64,000 bases of DNA from Guyanagaster necrorhizus. Its lineage: Eukaryota; Basidiomycota; Agaricomycetes; Agaricales; Physalacriaceae. Location: positions 366,750 to 430,749 of the forward strand of contig NW_025064894.1 in NCBI RefSeq assembly GCF_019112545.1. Reading direction: 5' to 3'. Positions 46,621 through 57,766 of the stretch are shown one piece after another. Position 1 is the stretch's first letter. The number at the start of each line of letters is the position of its first letter. Made by a program: the position numbers and the translations under genes. The notes beneath the pieces were generated by a model that was not told the DNA's origin, did not search any database, and worked only from the letters and a program-made list of their open reading frames with translations.

Positions 46621-47310
46621 TTACAACGCGAGAGCGACGAATCCAATGGCGGTGAGACCGGCAAAGGCATTGGCGCCGACAGTAAGGGCACCATTGCTAG
46701 CGGACGTGGTGCTATAATAGCAAGAGATAAGCCGAGATCACTTTGATGTTGGGAAAAAAAAAAGACCACGTACGAGGTCGCTGATGCTGATGCTGATGCT
46801 GATGTCGATGCGGGTGAAGAGCCAGCGCCAGAGCCCGAAGACGACGAAGAACCCGGGGAAGTCGACGTGGCCGAAACGGCTTCTGATGTCAATGTGACGC
46901 CCTGTATGAAAGAGAGAGAGAAAAAAAAAGATGAACATCAATGAAACAGAGATGGCATGATGGGAAGGGGTGGCGTACGGCGGCAGCGCACAGAGCCTGG
47001 GCTTCGGAGAGGGCGGTTTGAAGGTCGCTTCCGGAGCAATTCGAGTTGATGCAAGTCTCGACGCTGGTGACGAAGGAGGTGTCCTGGCAGAGACAGGCGT
47101 CGTCTGTGGTGCTACAGTTGCCGTAGTTGATGTTGGAGCTGGTGGTGCAGGACACCGCGCAACCTGAAAGAAAAACTGAGGTGAGGACAGAGATAACGTT
47201 GGAAGGCAAATTTATGTAAACGTACTGGGTAGCTGACGGGCGTGGATAGTGGATGCTGAGGATCCAGCGACGAGAATGGAGAGGGGGAGAGCTACGAATG
47301 AGAAGCGCAT
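46621..47310 (-). CDS. CFEM-domain, GPI-anchored cell-surface protein
   Basis: Small secreted protein. Order: signal peptide 'MRFSFVALPLSILVAGSSA', a dibasic-like 'HARQLP', then after an intron the CFEM domain with eight Cys (CAVSC, GNC, DACLC, ETC, SNC, ALC), then a Ser/Ala/Thr-rich linker (SASASA repeats), and a hydrophobic end 'NAFAGLTAIGFVALAL' preceded by a small-residue omega site (…ASNG). That is the layout of GPI-anchored CFEM proteins, which bind haem/iron or sit in the wall of fungi. Four exons; stop TAA at 46621, start at 47310. Intact. The specific ligand is unknown. A TATA-like box (GTATTTATA, minus strand) lies near 47410. Confidence 0.88.
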
Positions 47311-47939
47311 GACTGATGAATGGAGGGGAAGGATGAGAAGGATGAGAAAGTAGCTGACGCGAGGTGTAAGAAACTCAGGGAGAGCTAGGGCCTATCAAGG
47401 GTGACAAGGGTATTTATACAGAAAGGCAACCGGAGACAAGGGGGAGATAGAGAACAATGAAATACGTGGGAAGGGTAACATAATGGACGATCTTTATGGA
47501 GGCACAATGGGCGTCTTGAATGAAGATTCGCGGTTGTCCAGAAATGGACAGTGGTTTGTAGCCAACACTTGAACAAATAAAGTGCAACTGTTCTTGGGCT
47601 TGGCGAGGAATTCTAAGATGAAAATAATTACATAACGCTCAGCGTTCAGAGCAGCCACTAAGTGTAAGTGGGACGAGATTCGCAACGCTGATTGTCCAAT
47701 GAAAAGCATCCGAGTCAGCACTGAACATCCTTTTTGAAGCATACTGTAACATGTAACAGCTTGGCTCTTCCAAGGGGATAGGAAAAAAAAAAAAAAACAA
47801 ATGGTCATGGATTATGATGCTCCTTGTAACACTTTCTGTCGCGAGTTTGCTCTCTGATGCAAGAAACCGAGGATAGCCCTCCTGTTATCCCTGCACAGAA
47901 TTAGCGCAAAGCAAGTGCCAGCAAAAAAGACAGAACAAC
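47311..47939. other. Intergenic, promoter of CFEM gene
   Basis: No gene recognised. A minus-strand frame at 47494-47808 begins in a poly-T run and has no motif. Confidence 0.4.
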
Positions 47940-48553
47940 TCACCTATTACGGTCCGGCGTCACCTTGCGTCCCAGAATCTCCATCACCTCCATCCTGACC
48001 CTCCTCGCATCCTCTAGCGTTGGCCTCTGATTGAGCTTGACCCGCTTGAGGGCAGCCCTCTGCGCCTCGATGATCTCTGCAGCTCTCGCCTTCCCCGCCG
48101 TCTTCTTCTGCTCCTTGAGGAACGCGGGCGATTTTCGTAGCTGAGCATTGGCGGGTAGCGGTGGCCGTATCTCGTCTAGTATGCGGACGCGTAGCCGCAT
48201 CCCTTCGTGACTGAGTTCCGAAGGTTTCATGCCCCTTGTGAGGTACTTGTCAAGTCCGCCGTGCTACGCTCCCTTCAGTCACCAGCAAGCAAGCAGCACC
48301 TGGTAGTGTAACGCACCTTCTTTATGGTCTTCAAGGCCCTCGTAGTGACCTTCAACTTTACGGACTGGTTGAGGGCCTCGGAAAAGATACGTTTCGTCTG
48401 GACGTTGGGAAGCCATGTCCTGCGTGTCTTGTGCTTGGAAAACGGGACGTTGTTGCCGTATTGCTTGGACTTTCCCTGGAAGATACCAAGCTGTGACCGC
48501 TTAAAAGGTTGCGATAGCACCGCGACTTTCAGTACAGAAAGAGTGGGACGCAT
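47940..48553 (-). CDS. Mitochondrial ribosomal protein bL28m
   Basis: Two exons, 48553-48317 and 48263-47940, give 186 aa with the frame kept ('ALKTIKK/HGGLDKYL'). The bL28 core is clear: 'SQLGIFQGKSKQYGNNVPFS', 'HKTRRTWLPNVQTKRIFSEA', 'LKVTTRALKTI', then the mitochondrial extension 'GLDKYLTRGMKPSEL', 'GMRLRVRILDEIR' and a Lys/Arg-rich helical tail. It is the counterpart of bacterial L28 and of yeast MRPL24 in the large mitoribosomal subunit. N-terminal basic region fits mitochondrial import. A housekeeping gene; no damage seen. Confidence 0.88.
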
Positions 48554-48659
48554 TGACGGTCGGGGTGCAGAAGGAAGAGCTGGGGTTAGGGTCCCGGCCC
48601 GTCACTTATGTCACCCTTATACAGTCTTACAGTCTTATACCATTCATTACCAACACTAA

Positions 48660-49313
48660 TACCATGACTGCTGTTGCCATTGCCGTTGCCAACTATCCCG
48701 CCACTATCAAAGAATTTTTAACTTTCCTTCCCGACCGACCTCCGCTCCATCCGCGGGCACGATATTCAAGTTCAACTGAGATATACACCGCCCAAATCAC
48801 CGCCCCTCCAGCGGATCGTTCCATCTCCTGCCAACCCAGACCCTGCCCTCATCCCAAGACTGAAAAAAAAATCATCGGTAGAGTGGTAACTGACCTCGGC
48901 GTAGGCGCCGTGTCTTGTCAATCGATGCAACGGGACGTGCAAAATATGGTAACGCAGGCAATGTGGACCGAAGCCGACTGACGTGAGCCAGTCCGGTGTC
49001 TACGCCACTTCTGCGATAAGCCATGTCTTCAAGGCCATCGCTGAGCAGCCTCACCGTTGTACGCTACACCGAAGGCGTCGGCTCGGTACCCGTCCTAGCT
49101 TGTTCTGACGATTATAACCTCTATGAATCTGTGTTGCTTTCAAAGGCGGAGGCATTGAGTAGGCCTTTCAGTGTTGATACTGCTAAAAAAAACCAACGGT
49201 GCCAAGGTCATGGTCGTGAAAGTTAGTGTTCATTGAGTATCATATCATGTCGCTGTCTCACCCAATGCAGCTTGCGCTGCAGATCCTTCTCGTCCGGGAA
49301 AATTCTCCATCTT

Positions 49314-49345
<32 letters not shown>

Positions 49346-49560
49346 ATTTTCAAACTTTCAAGACGAGCCTACTCCCTCTGTTTATCCCGGCAAACCGCTC
49401 ATGCCATTTCAGGCTAACATATAACCCGCCATTCCTAGCTATACGTGCTGCAATGCTGTGTGCCAACCTACTTCCTGGTTACAGCATTGAGGGTCCTCCT
49501 AGCCGCTGACGTTAGAAGAAAATACCAGACGTAGACGAGACTGAGAAAGATGACAGCGGT
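48660..49560 (+). pseudogene. Family U copy 4
   Basis: Frame pieces: 'EIYTAQITAPPADRSISCQP' (48780-48840), 'LGVGAVSCQSMQRDVQNMV' (48895-48955), 'SVPVLACSDDYNLYESVLLS' and 'KAEALSRPFSVD' (49080-49180), then a poly-C run and 'DNEEKYRRG' near 49575. It shares the first blocks with copy 2 and the 'VLLSKAE…SVD' block with copy 5. Stops and frameshifts separate the blocks, so this is a relic. Confidence 0.45.
49315..49345. repeat. Poly-C tract (31 C)
   Basis: Uninterrupted run of 31 cytosines inside family U copy 4. Length is likely unstable and could also be an assembly estimate. Confidence 0.9.
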
Positions 49561-50239
49561 GTCAGTGACAATGAGGAAAAATACCGGCGGGGACCCAGCT
49601 GAGCAAGGTCGTTACCCTTTCTGTACTCTTCAAGTCTCAACCAATGCTGTACATGTCTTCCTTTATTCATATGGCGGAAGGTTACTAACTAATACATCTT
49701 GCTAGATGATATTGCGGCATCTGTGGTTGAATTGTTGTCATGATGTACACCGTATTTCTGTCTGTCATTGATCACCCCCCCCCTTCAAGCGAAAAATATC
49801 CAAGCAGCGGAGATTCCGACTCCGTTTCATCGTCCCCAATGCACCCATGCTACTTGCTTCGTGCTGCTCGTATCCCGTCCACGAATGTTGACACGGTGAC
49901 TCTCGTAGAACAGATTCGGTCCAGTCGATGAACCTGCCATGCCGAAGGTGACGAAAAGTTGCGCGTCATGAAGCTTGTGTCGGAACTTCCACTCGGTCAT
50001 GGTTTTGCGGGAGCCGTATATGTGTGAGGTGGCACTTGAGAGCTGTTCCAAAGGCCTGTTGCTGGCTGGTTTGGTTTCTTGCTTGGAGAATGTCGGGGAC
50101 AGCCTAGAGGAAGTCTATGGCATAGATTGGAGCGATGTAAAGAGGGGGTGTGAGCGCGACGGAATGGTCTGGCCTGAACGCAAGGGTCCGGGAGCACAGC
50201 GCTTCATCCGCGAGGCGCGCCCTGTCTCTTGAGGACCTT
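49561..50239. other. Relic-rich intergenic stretch
   Basis: Probably includes the decayed front half of the kinase-like relic that follows. No frame could be read with confidence. Confidence 0.35.
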
Positions 50240-50556
50240 TCAGGCAAAAGCTCATTGATTCGGCGATCGAGCTACATTCTTTGGGTGTATTATTGCATGG
50301 TGACTTTGAACCACGGAACGTGGCGCAGACCGCTGACCGTGCTGGAATCCAAGATCTTCTCATTCTTGAGAGAATACCGCACACGGGCTTTACGGGCTTC
50401 ATATCCGGTCGATTGGATGAAGGACTTCTTCTTCCGGTTTGCAAATTCACCTCTTTTTTCGATACCCGGTTCGTTTCCGTGTCCGTGGTCTTCGGTCCTC
50501 GAACGGGAGAATTGCCTGTAGGACTGACTCTTCGAAGATGTGGAATGAATCCATGA
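50240..50556 (+). pseudogene. Protein-kinase-like relic
   Basis: In one frame: 'KLIDSAIELHSLGVLLHGDF', then 'EPRNVAQT', which is the catalytic-loop block (HxDxxxxN) of the kinase-like proteins common in agaricomycetes ('HGDFEPRNV'). The frame stays open to TGA near 50554, but the DFG-type metal-binding motif expected about 20 residues later is not evident, and no N-lobe is readable upstream. Judged a fragment. Confidence 0.5.
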
Positions 50557-50616
50557 ATTCCAAGTCACATTCATGATAAATACAGCCGTCCGCGGTATAG
50601 AACTGCCTGCCTGGGT

Positions 50617-51290
50617 TCAATACAGGTGGGGAAGTCGATTGGGTGTAGTATGACAACGATTTATTGCAAGAAACGGCTCAGAAGAACTCTTTTTGGACTT
50701 TGGAGACTGGTGGAAGAAGTAAAAAGAGTACTGGATGAGACGGATCAGTAGAGCATACTTTAGAGAGACAGCTGGTAAGATGACTAAAAGACCGGAGAAT
50801 GAAGAGCTCACCCAGCTGTGCATCAATTGTGATGAAAAAAACTCTGTGCCTCTATCCACACTGAGAGACTGATGCAACACCTCTGCCTTTGAAAGCAATA
50901 CAGAACATGCTTTGTCCTTGTTGGGAAAGATGGCAACAGGCACTGAGTTAGCACAAACAATAAGGCTGAGAGCACATTTCTGGGGTCCCCTGAGGAATAG
51001 CCTCAATAGGATCTGGCACAACACCAGCAATGGCCTCAGAAAATCACTGTCAGTTGGCCTCTGCTCTGGAAAGATGAAAGTGTGCATATGCTGCAAGGCC
51101 CACTGCATTGACTGACAAGACACACCATGCCATGTCACCTACACTGACTCAGAGGTCATTGGCCACTCAGTCCAGTTGGTAGTAGTAAATGGGATGAGCC
51201 TCTGAAGGGATGACCATGACATGACTGTCTTGGATAGTACAAGGTACAGTTGGTTGAAGTCAAACATTTTGCATCTGGATGCAGAAAGGA
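50617..51290 (-). pseudogene. Family U copy 5, split by a foldback element
   Basis: Minus strand. Near 51170-51190 'HPIYYYQLD' matches 'CPIYCQPDP' of copy 2; a 173-codon frame (51138-50617) then reads 'GVSCQSMQWALQHMHTF' and 'VLLSKAEVLHQSLSVD'. The nucleotide match to copy 2 starts within 20 bp of the foldback insertion. The part beyond the insertion (60402-60560) carries a minus-strand frame 'SLMEVFAQFRKSFLLGTVF' that would be contiguous with it after excision and could be the front of the same gene. Confidence 0.45.
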
Positions 51291-51293
51291 AAG

Positions 51294-51471
51294 TGTTATG
51301 AGTCAGCCTACAGTCTGATACTTTTACCTGACATTTTTCTCCTTTCCCTTGTCTCCCCAGTTTGGCCTATACTTGTCATTCCAACAGTATATAAAGAGCT
51401 AGTACACATAGTGTAGCTCAGGTTTTCACAATTGACCAGCCTTTACACCTGTCAAAAATATAAAAGGGTGG
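51294..51471 (+). repeat. Left arm of foldback element
   Basis: Pairs with the right arm over its whole length, e.g. 'GAGCTAGTACACATAGTGTA' here and its complement near 59670. Confidence 0.85.
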
Positions 51472-51484
51472 TAAAAGTCACTGC

Positions 51485-51918
51485 TGTTACGATTTTTCCT
51501 TTCTTTCATCTCTTTTCTACATTTTACCCCTATTTTGGATTAATCAGGAGGGCATGGGATGGTGGGAAGCACGACCAATTCCTCTGTCATGATAAACAAG
51601 ACAACAATGCTCGATGAGTACAAGGATCCTTTTATATATGGTAACGATGCTCAAGAACAATGAGCACCATAGACACAGATGGACAAAAGAGTAACAGATA
51701 TTATTAGCATCACTTGTATAGTATTTAAGACCTACAGCTCTCGCTGGCTAACCCCAGCTTCGAGCTAAAGTTTATCTTCACCATTCTACCTCAAGTCATT
51801 CTCTTGACCTTGTGACACAATGAGCTTAGACACAGCCAGTGAACTCATGTGATCTCTCGAAGTGCGAAGAGACACACATTTATCACGTGTTCTGCTCACA
51901 TGACACTTGGGCATAACA
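51485..51918 (+). repeat. Gypsy-2 5' LTR
   Basis: 434 bp, TGTTACG to ATAACA. TATA-like TATTTAAG at 51722, about 34 nt before the presumed transcript start. Confidence 0.93.
51756..51768 (+). promoter_or_regulatory. Gypsy-2 self-primer candidate in LTR
   Basis: AGCTTCGAGCTAA, exact reverse complement of the primer site at 51920-51932, and placed where transcription should begin. Confidence 0.72.
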
Positions 51919-51919
51919 A

Positions 51920-51932
51920 TTAGCTCGAAGCT
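51920..51932 (+). promoter_or_regulatory. Gypsy-2 primer-binding site
   Basis: TTAGCTCGAAGCT, one base after the LTR. It differs from the Gypsy-1 site at three positions; each change is matched in the element's own LTR. Confidence 0.72.
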
Positions 51933-52175
51933 TACCCTTCCCTTTCTCAAGCCCAATTGTGCTGAGAAACCGAATGTCCCCAGCTACAACCTCTGAACTA
52001 AACCATGACTTTTTTGAACTAATAGCTTCCATCATTGGAATGCTGTTAAGTCTTCTTGTCATTATCACTTGTTGCCAAGGACGACAATCGATCACTGCTT
52101 GGATTGTCAGGCACTACCAAGCATTTTAACAAATCTGACAAATCCTCAGAAACGTAACCCTGGACCTCTCTTTTT

Positions 52176-55143
52176 ATGACATCCCCTTCTCTGCTAGAAC
52201 AACCCTTCAGCCGCAGGAGTTTCCCATACCAGAAGCCAGGCATAGCAGCCTGGATCCAGAGAGCCTTCAAGAAGAAGAAAGATACTGATACCCTCCTCGA
52301 CGATCTAACAGCAGAAACCAGAACTCTAATCTCGCAGGCTTCAGAAACCCATGGACCACAACAATCCCCCAGGTCTCCCAGGAGGTCACCAATGACTTCT
52401 CTGCAAACCCCAGTAATGCTACCACCGCCTCTCGTACTCCAGAGATTGGAGACCATGCTAGAGACTCCCATGATGCCTCTCGGATGGCTTCGAGAGCCAG
52501 GCCTGCCCCCAACTCACCCCACGACTCTCCCTACAATCCCACCGAGCCAAACTCTGGCTCTAGCCAGTCCATCAGCAGGTTGGGGCTCGAAGATCCACAT
52601 GGAAGGACTATCCACCCTGACTATGCCAACGTCGAAATTGCCATCTCGGCAGCCAAGGACCCATACTGGCATCTCCACATTGAAAGCCAGCCAGAGGAAG
52701 GAACCGCTAGTGCCAGGGGGAGGGCTGCTAGAGACAGAATCATCCAGAGGGTTTTTTCAGACTGGAACCTCACGGTCCCATTCGATTATAATGATGCTGT
52801 ACAGCAGCAGCAGCAGGCCCAAAGGCACCGAGCAGAAGAAGAGCGAGCCCATGAAGAGCTCACCGAATATACATGGGAAGAAGCCCAGCAACAGTACGAG
52901 GAAGACGAGTATGATCGCCAGAGGCATGAGCGAAGGAGGAGAGAGAATGCAGAGCAACTCAGATCCACGTCCCTCGCATAGTACAGGCTCGGATCCTTGG
53001 GATCCAAGTCTCCATTCCAGGAACCCCCCTCTGACAATGACAACTGGACAGGACCAGAAAGTCCTGCTCCCAGAGGAAGAGCCAGTCATCAAGAACGACC
53101 AGACTCTCCCAACAACTCTCTATGGTACCCCAGCCATACTGATACAATTGCCACAGATGCAGACTCCATCCTTGATGCCTACAGGCTCTGCATACCAGAC
53201 AATGCCCATGTCTCCGACTTCGCCCTCCGACGATTCCTGGGAGGGTGGATCGCCCACCAGTTCCTTCTTTCTGAGTTCTACCGAAACTTCGGCCTCTATA
53301 GTGAGGAACTGGAGAGAGCAAGAGCAGTGGGCAGCAACCGGTACTATGGAGTCTCAGCAGTCTCCATACATCACACCCCCTCGGAGAGCATCGCCGGGCC
53401 CAGCAATGTCAATGAGCTCTCTGTCAACAATATGGAGGCCTGAGCCACCCATCTCCGACCTGCTCACCACCTCCCTCCTCGAGGGGGACAGTGAGGACAG
53501 TGAGGACAACAAGGACAGCGAGGAGGACAATGAGGACAGCGAGGGCGACAAGGAGGGCCCCTTTAACTCTCTGCAATTTATGGACTATGTCATGCAGGAA
53601 ATCGATGAAGAAGCATTGAGAGAAGAGATCAAAAGAAGCAGGCAGAAGGAGTACATGGACTTATACGAGCAAGGAATGATGTTTTTATGGAGGGACACAT
53701 GCTGGCTAGCGACTGTCCTCAGACTTGAGTACCAGTATGCAGATCTAACAGAAAAGAAACGAATTTTACAGTATGCTGCGACAGAACATGCCTGGAGGGA
53801 ATACAGGAACCAGCATCCTGAGGATCCTCTTGGGCTGATGCCCTCATTCCAACCGAAAACCATCGTCTGGCCAATGCCCCAGACCCCACCTGTCATGCCG
53901 AGGAGAGCCATCTACATGGCACTGCCGGCATTGAGTATCGCCAAAACTGGAAGCCCCTCCATCCGAAGCATGGCTTCTCGGCTTAATCTAACCTGAGCAT
54001 GACTATGTCAAACGACACCACAGGGATTCGAAAACCCTTGGACGAGCAAGAGTAGCTGACTACTAGGAGCACAGCCACTGCCCAATGAGGCAGGACCCAG
54101 CAGGAAAAAGCCCACGCAGGATGACCCCGAAGCCATCCACCTAGGATTTACGATCCGAGATGAGGTAATCGTCTGCATCGAGGAGCTCAAGGGGAGTCCT
54201 GTTGCTGATGACCAGTCCCTTCATTCATTCTCTGGGCCACCCACTGAATGGCGATAACCGTCTTTCAATGAATGGCCAAACCTGATGGGTGCCCTGCCAG
54301 AGAACGTCAATGTTCTCCAATGTCGACTGGACCTTCTTCAGAAACCCCATCTCTTCAAAGGGGTATCAGACGACATCGATTGCTTCCTGGTCGATTGCGA
54401 ATAATATTTCGAAGTATACATCAGATTCTTAGGAACTGACATGAACCGGGTCACCTTCGCTACTTCCTACTTAGAAGAGAAGGCAAAAACATAGTGGATC
54501 CTCATCTCCCCGAACTTCTGATTGACCACGAGAGGACACTACCGATATCCCTCCTGGCCGGTGTTTAAACAAATGCTAAACAATAAGTTTATTGATCCTG
54601 CTGTCTAAGAGGTATACAAGCAGAAGATCAAAGAATACTAGATGAGAGACAAGGCCGCCACTGACTACTTTGACAAGCTGGAAAGGCTCACCAAACTAGC
54701 AAGAATTAGGAAAGATGTCACAAATGACAGGTGAATGGTAGAGGCACTCAAACAAGGAGTTCCCCCTTTGTATCTCATGATGATCGCCATCATGGATGTC
54801 AAACTATTAATACCCGTTAGCTATGACCAATGGAAGGAATGGATCATTGAGATGTACAAGGAGCAGCAAAGACAGAAAGCGGAATCGTCGACTTTGCAAG
54901 ATTATAGGAAGCCAACCCTGCCAACTCAGGGCAAGTCTGGGCAAACTGCCGGAAAACCATCAGAAACTCCAACAATGACAACCTATGAGAGCCAAAGGAT
55001 AGAGACCAGAACAACATACACCAGTGCAGATAAACCCATGGATATAAACTGCATGAAAAAGGAAGGGAAGTGTTTCAATTACGGCCAGAAAGGGCATATG
55101 GCCAAGGACTGCCCAAAAAAGAGATGCACCTGTGAAGACATCT
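52176..55143 (+). pseudogene. Gypsy-2 gag region with zinc knuckle
   Basis: A 606-codon frame (52176-53996) overlaps two frames (52484-52981 and 52997-53443) that read more like real gag ('DYANVEIAISAAKDPYWHLH', 'FALRRFLGGWIAHQFL'), so the coding frame shifts near 53450; after that the 606-codon frame is the coding one (acidic 'DSEDSEDNKDSEEDNEDSEG', then 'RILQYAATEHAW'). The capsid part follows at 54350-54750 with several stops: 'FKQMLNNKFIDPAV', 'ATDYFDKLERLTKLARI'. The last frame (54735-55145) has 'VPPLYLMMI' and the zinc knuckle 'CFNYGQKGHMAKDC' (CX2-type spacing begins with C-F-N-Y). Gag packages the RNA. The coding frame is broken several times. Confidence 0.75.
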
Positions 55144-55679
55144 GAGCACAAATTGTGGAATTGCAGAAAGAAGATGAAGCACTCAGAAAAGAAACAAAAG
55201 TAGAGGAAGTAAAAGATGAGGCTGGCCAGTGAGCGATTCCACTGAGCTGGCCAAAAGAACTTATGGTGTGCCTGCCCCTCCCGCTGAGTGGACTTATGAT
55301 ATTTCTGTAGCTACTCTTATATCACCTGTACCTACGCATTTGAATATACTCCGAATCCAGCACTACACCAATGAATCGCAGAAAGAAAAAACTCAAGTGC
55401 CCATAGGCCAAACAAGGGTAGAGAGCCCTTCCAATTGGCTTAAACCATTCGACACAGAATGGACATGGAGAGCCATCAGGGAAGCTGGCGATGACCACGC
55501 TGCCAGGGCTGCCCTAAAGGCATAGATACATCAGTCAAGAGGAGAAGAAGTGACCAAAGAAACTATAGAGGGGCTCCGAAATGCCAATAGGAGTAAAGCC
55601 CTCGAATGACTAGATGAGTTACATGGGCCCTAAAGATTCATCTGCCATATCAAAAACCCAGAGAGGGACCTGATGACCA

Positions 55680-57725
55680 AGGCACAAATTGAAACCCTCA
55701 CTTCCTGAATCAAATATTCAGTAACAGCCCTGATCGATAGTGGATGTACTAGAAGCTCGATAAACTGAGCCTTCATCAGAGAACATCATCTCCCGACCTG
55801 ATCAATGGCTGCTCCCATCTCAGTCTATAACGCCGACAGAACCAAGAACCAGACCGGATCAATCACTGAGTTCGTTGAACTCCAATTAACTATCGGCGAT
55901 CATTCTGAGTGAATAGACCTGGCAGTGACTGACCTCAGGACAAAAGAGTTGTTCCTCGGCCATGATTGGCTGATACGACACAACCTGCTTATCAATTGGA
56001 AAAGTGAGCAAATTACCTTTGCCAGGTGCTAGTGTCGGAAGACCCCGTTTGAACTACCTGATGAAGATCCCGAAGATAGATGGGATGAGGAGATGGAAGA
56101 TGGAGAAACCATATTGGTGGTGGACCTACAAAAAGAAATCCACATTCGTGTGATCCACCATGCCAATAACTTAGCAGCCAAAGTGAACGAAGCAAGAGAA
56201 GAAAAAACATTCGAAGAGATGGTGCCAGAATGGATGTGGGATTACCGTGATCTCTTTGAAAAGGAGAGCTTCGATGAGCTCCCCATTCTGAAGCCCTGGG
56301 ACCATGCCATTGAGCTGATCCCCAATACAAACACCAATCTGGACTGCAAAACCTATCCTCTCAGCAATTAGGAGCAACAAGAACTGGATAAGTTCCTAGA
56401 TGAAAACTTAGCCAATAGACACATTCGACCCTCCAAATCCCCAATAGCGTCACCATTTTTCTTCATCAAAAAGAAAGATGGAAAACTTCGACCAGTATAG
56501 GACTACCAAAAACTGAATGAAATGACTATCAAAAATCGGTACCCATTGCCCCTAATCTTGGAACTGATGGACAAGTTATGAGAGGCAAAATACTATACGA
56601 AGCTAGACATCTGCTGGAGATACAACAATGTCCGAATAAAGGAGGGAGATGAATGGAAGGCCACCTTCAGAACCAACTATGGGTTATTTGAACCGACCAT
56701 CATGTTCTTCGGTCTTACCAACTCCCCTGCAACCTTCTAATAGATGATGAACAATATTTTCAAAAATCTCATCGCCACTGGGAAGGTTACAATCTATTTG
56801 GATGACATTCTCATCATGTCAAAAACAAAGAAGGAGCACCGACAGCTGGTATGACAGGTTCTGGCATTAATGAGGAAACACAAGCTTTTCCTCAAAGCAG
56901 AGAAGTGCGAGTTTGAGGTTCTAGAAACCGAATATCTCAGGGTCATCATCAGCAAGAGAAGTATCTGCATAGACCCCATAAAAGTAAATGGGATAACCGA
57001 CTGGCTGATGCCAACCCATAAGAAGGAACTCCAATCCTTCCTTGGTTTTACCAACTTCTATCAGCGATTCATTCGTGACTACAGTAGGGTGGTATGATCT
57101 ATGACCCAGCTCACCAGAAATGCACCCTGGGCCTGGGGAGGCCTCCAGCAGCTCGTGTTTGAAGACTTGAAAAGGCGGCTTGGCGAAGATGTAATCTTTG
57201 CCATACCATCACAGGATGGAAGATTTCAGGTCGAGGCCGATGCCAGTGAAGGAGCCATTGGAGCAGTTCTGTCACAGGAACAAGATGGAAAATGATGGCC
57301 TGTTGCCTTTTTATCCAAGGCCCTGACAGTGACAGAACAAAACTATAAAATCTATGACAAGGAGTTATTGGTGATCATGCTAGCCCTCAAGGAATGATGA
57401 CACTACCTGATCAGGGCAGTCGAGGTCTTTAAGATCTGGATGGATCACTAAAACCTAAGATACTTCTGCAAACCACAGAAGTTGAACTGTCAACAAGCCC
57501 AGTGGATAACAGAACTCGCCCAATACCAATACACCCTCCATCATAAGGCAGATATAGCAAATAAAAAGGCTGATCTCCTCTTCCGATATGCTGACCACAA
57601 CCAAGAGGGAAATAATAACAATGGAGTCACCATCCTACAACCCAAACATTTCCAGGCCATGATCATGCCAACCGAGGAGAAAATCCATAAACAAATCAAA
57701 AGTGCAATGCACGATAGCCACAAAT
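55680..57725 (+). pseudogene. Gypsy-2 protease, reverse transcriptase, RNase H
   Basis: Protease: 'TALIDSGCTRSSIN' (about 55715-55755) and 'LFLGHDWL'. Reverse transcriptase: '[11 protein letters not shown]', stop at 56498-56500 where Gln is expected, 'KNRYPLPLI', stop 56579-56581, '[10 protein letters not shown]', two stops at 56738-56743 where two Gln are expected, 'TIYLDDILIMS' (active site YLDD), 'FLGFTNFYQRFI'. RNase H: 'FQVEADASEGAIGAVLSQ', 'YDKELLVIMLALKE', 'HHKADIANKKAD'. All stops that I could place fall on Trp or Gln codons. Catalytic residues themselves are kept. Confidence 0.88.
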
Positions 57726-57766
57726 AGGACCAGAGAGCAGCACCATTTCTAAATCATGAAAGAGGG

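Noticed and set aside
52176..53996. 606-codon plus-strand open frame as an independent host gene
   Set aside because: It lies inside Gypsy-2; its first two thirds are out of frame with the gag-like reading, and only the end matches gag.
54020..54040. Sequence resembling a tRNA B-box
   Set aside because: No matching A-box or cloverleaf could be formed; it lies within Gypsy-2 gag.
56490..57460. TGA read as Trp (alternative genetic code, mitochondrial-type DNA)
   Set aside because: TAG and TAA also replace Gln in the same frame, and nearby host genes use TGA as stop and contain normal spliceosomal introns. Mutation of a repeat explains it better.
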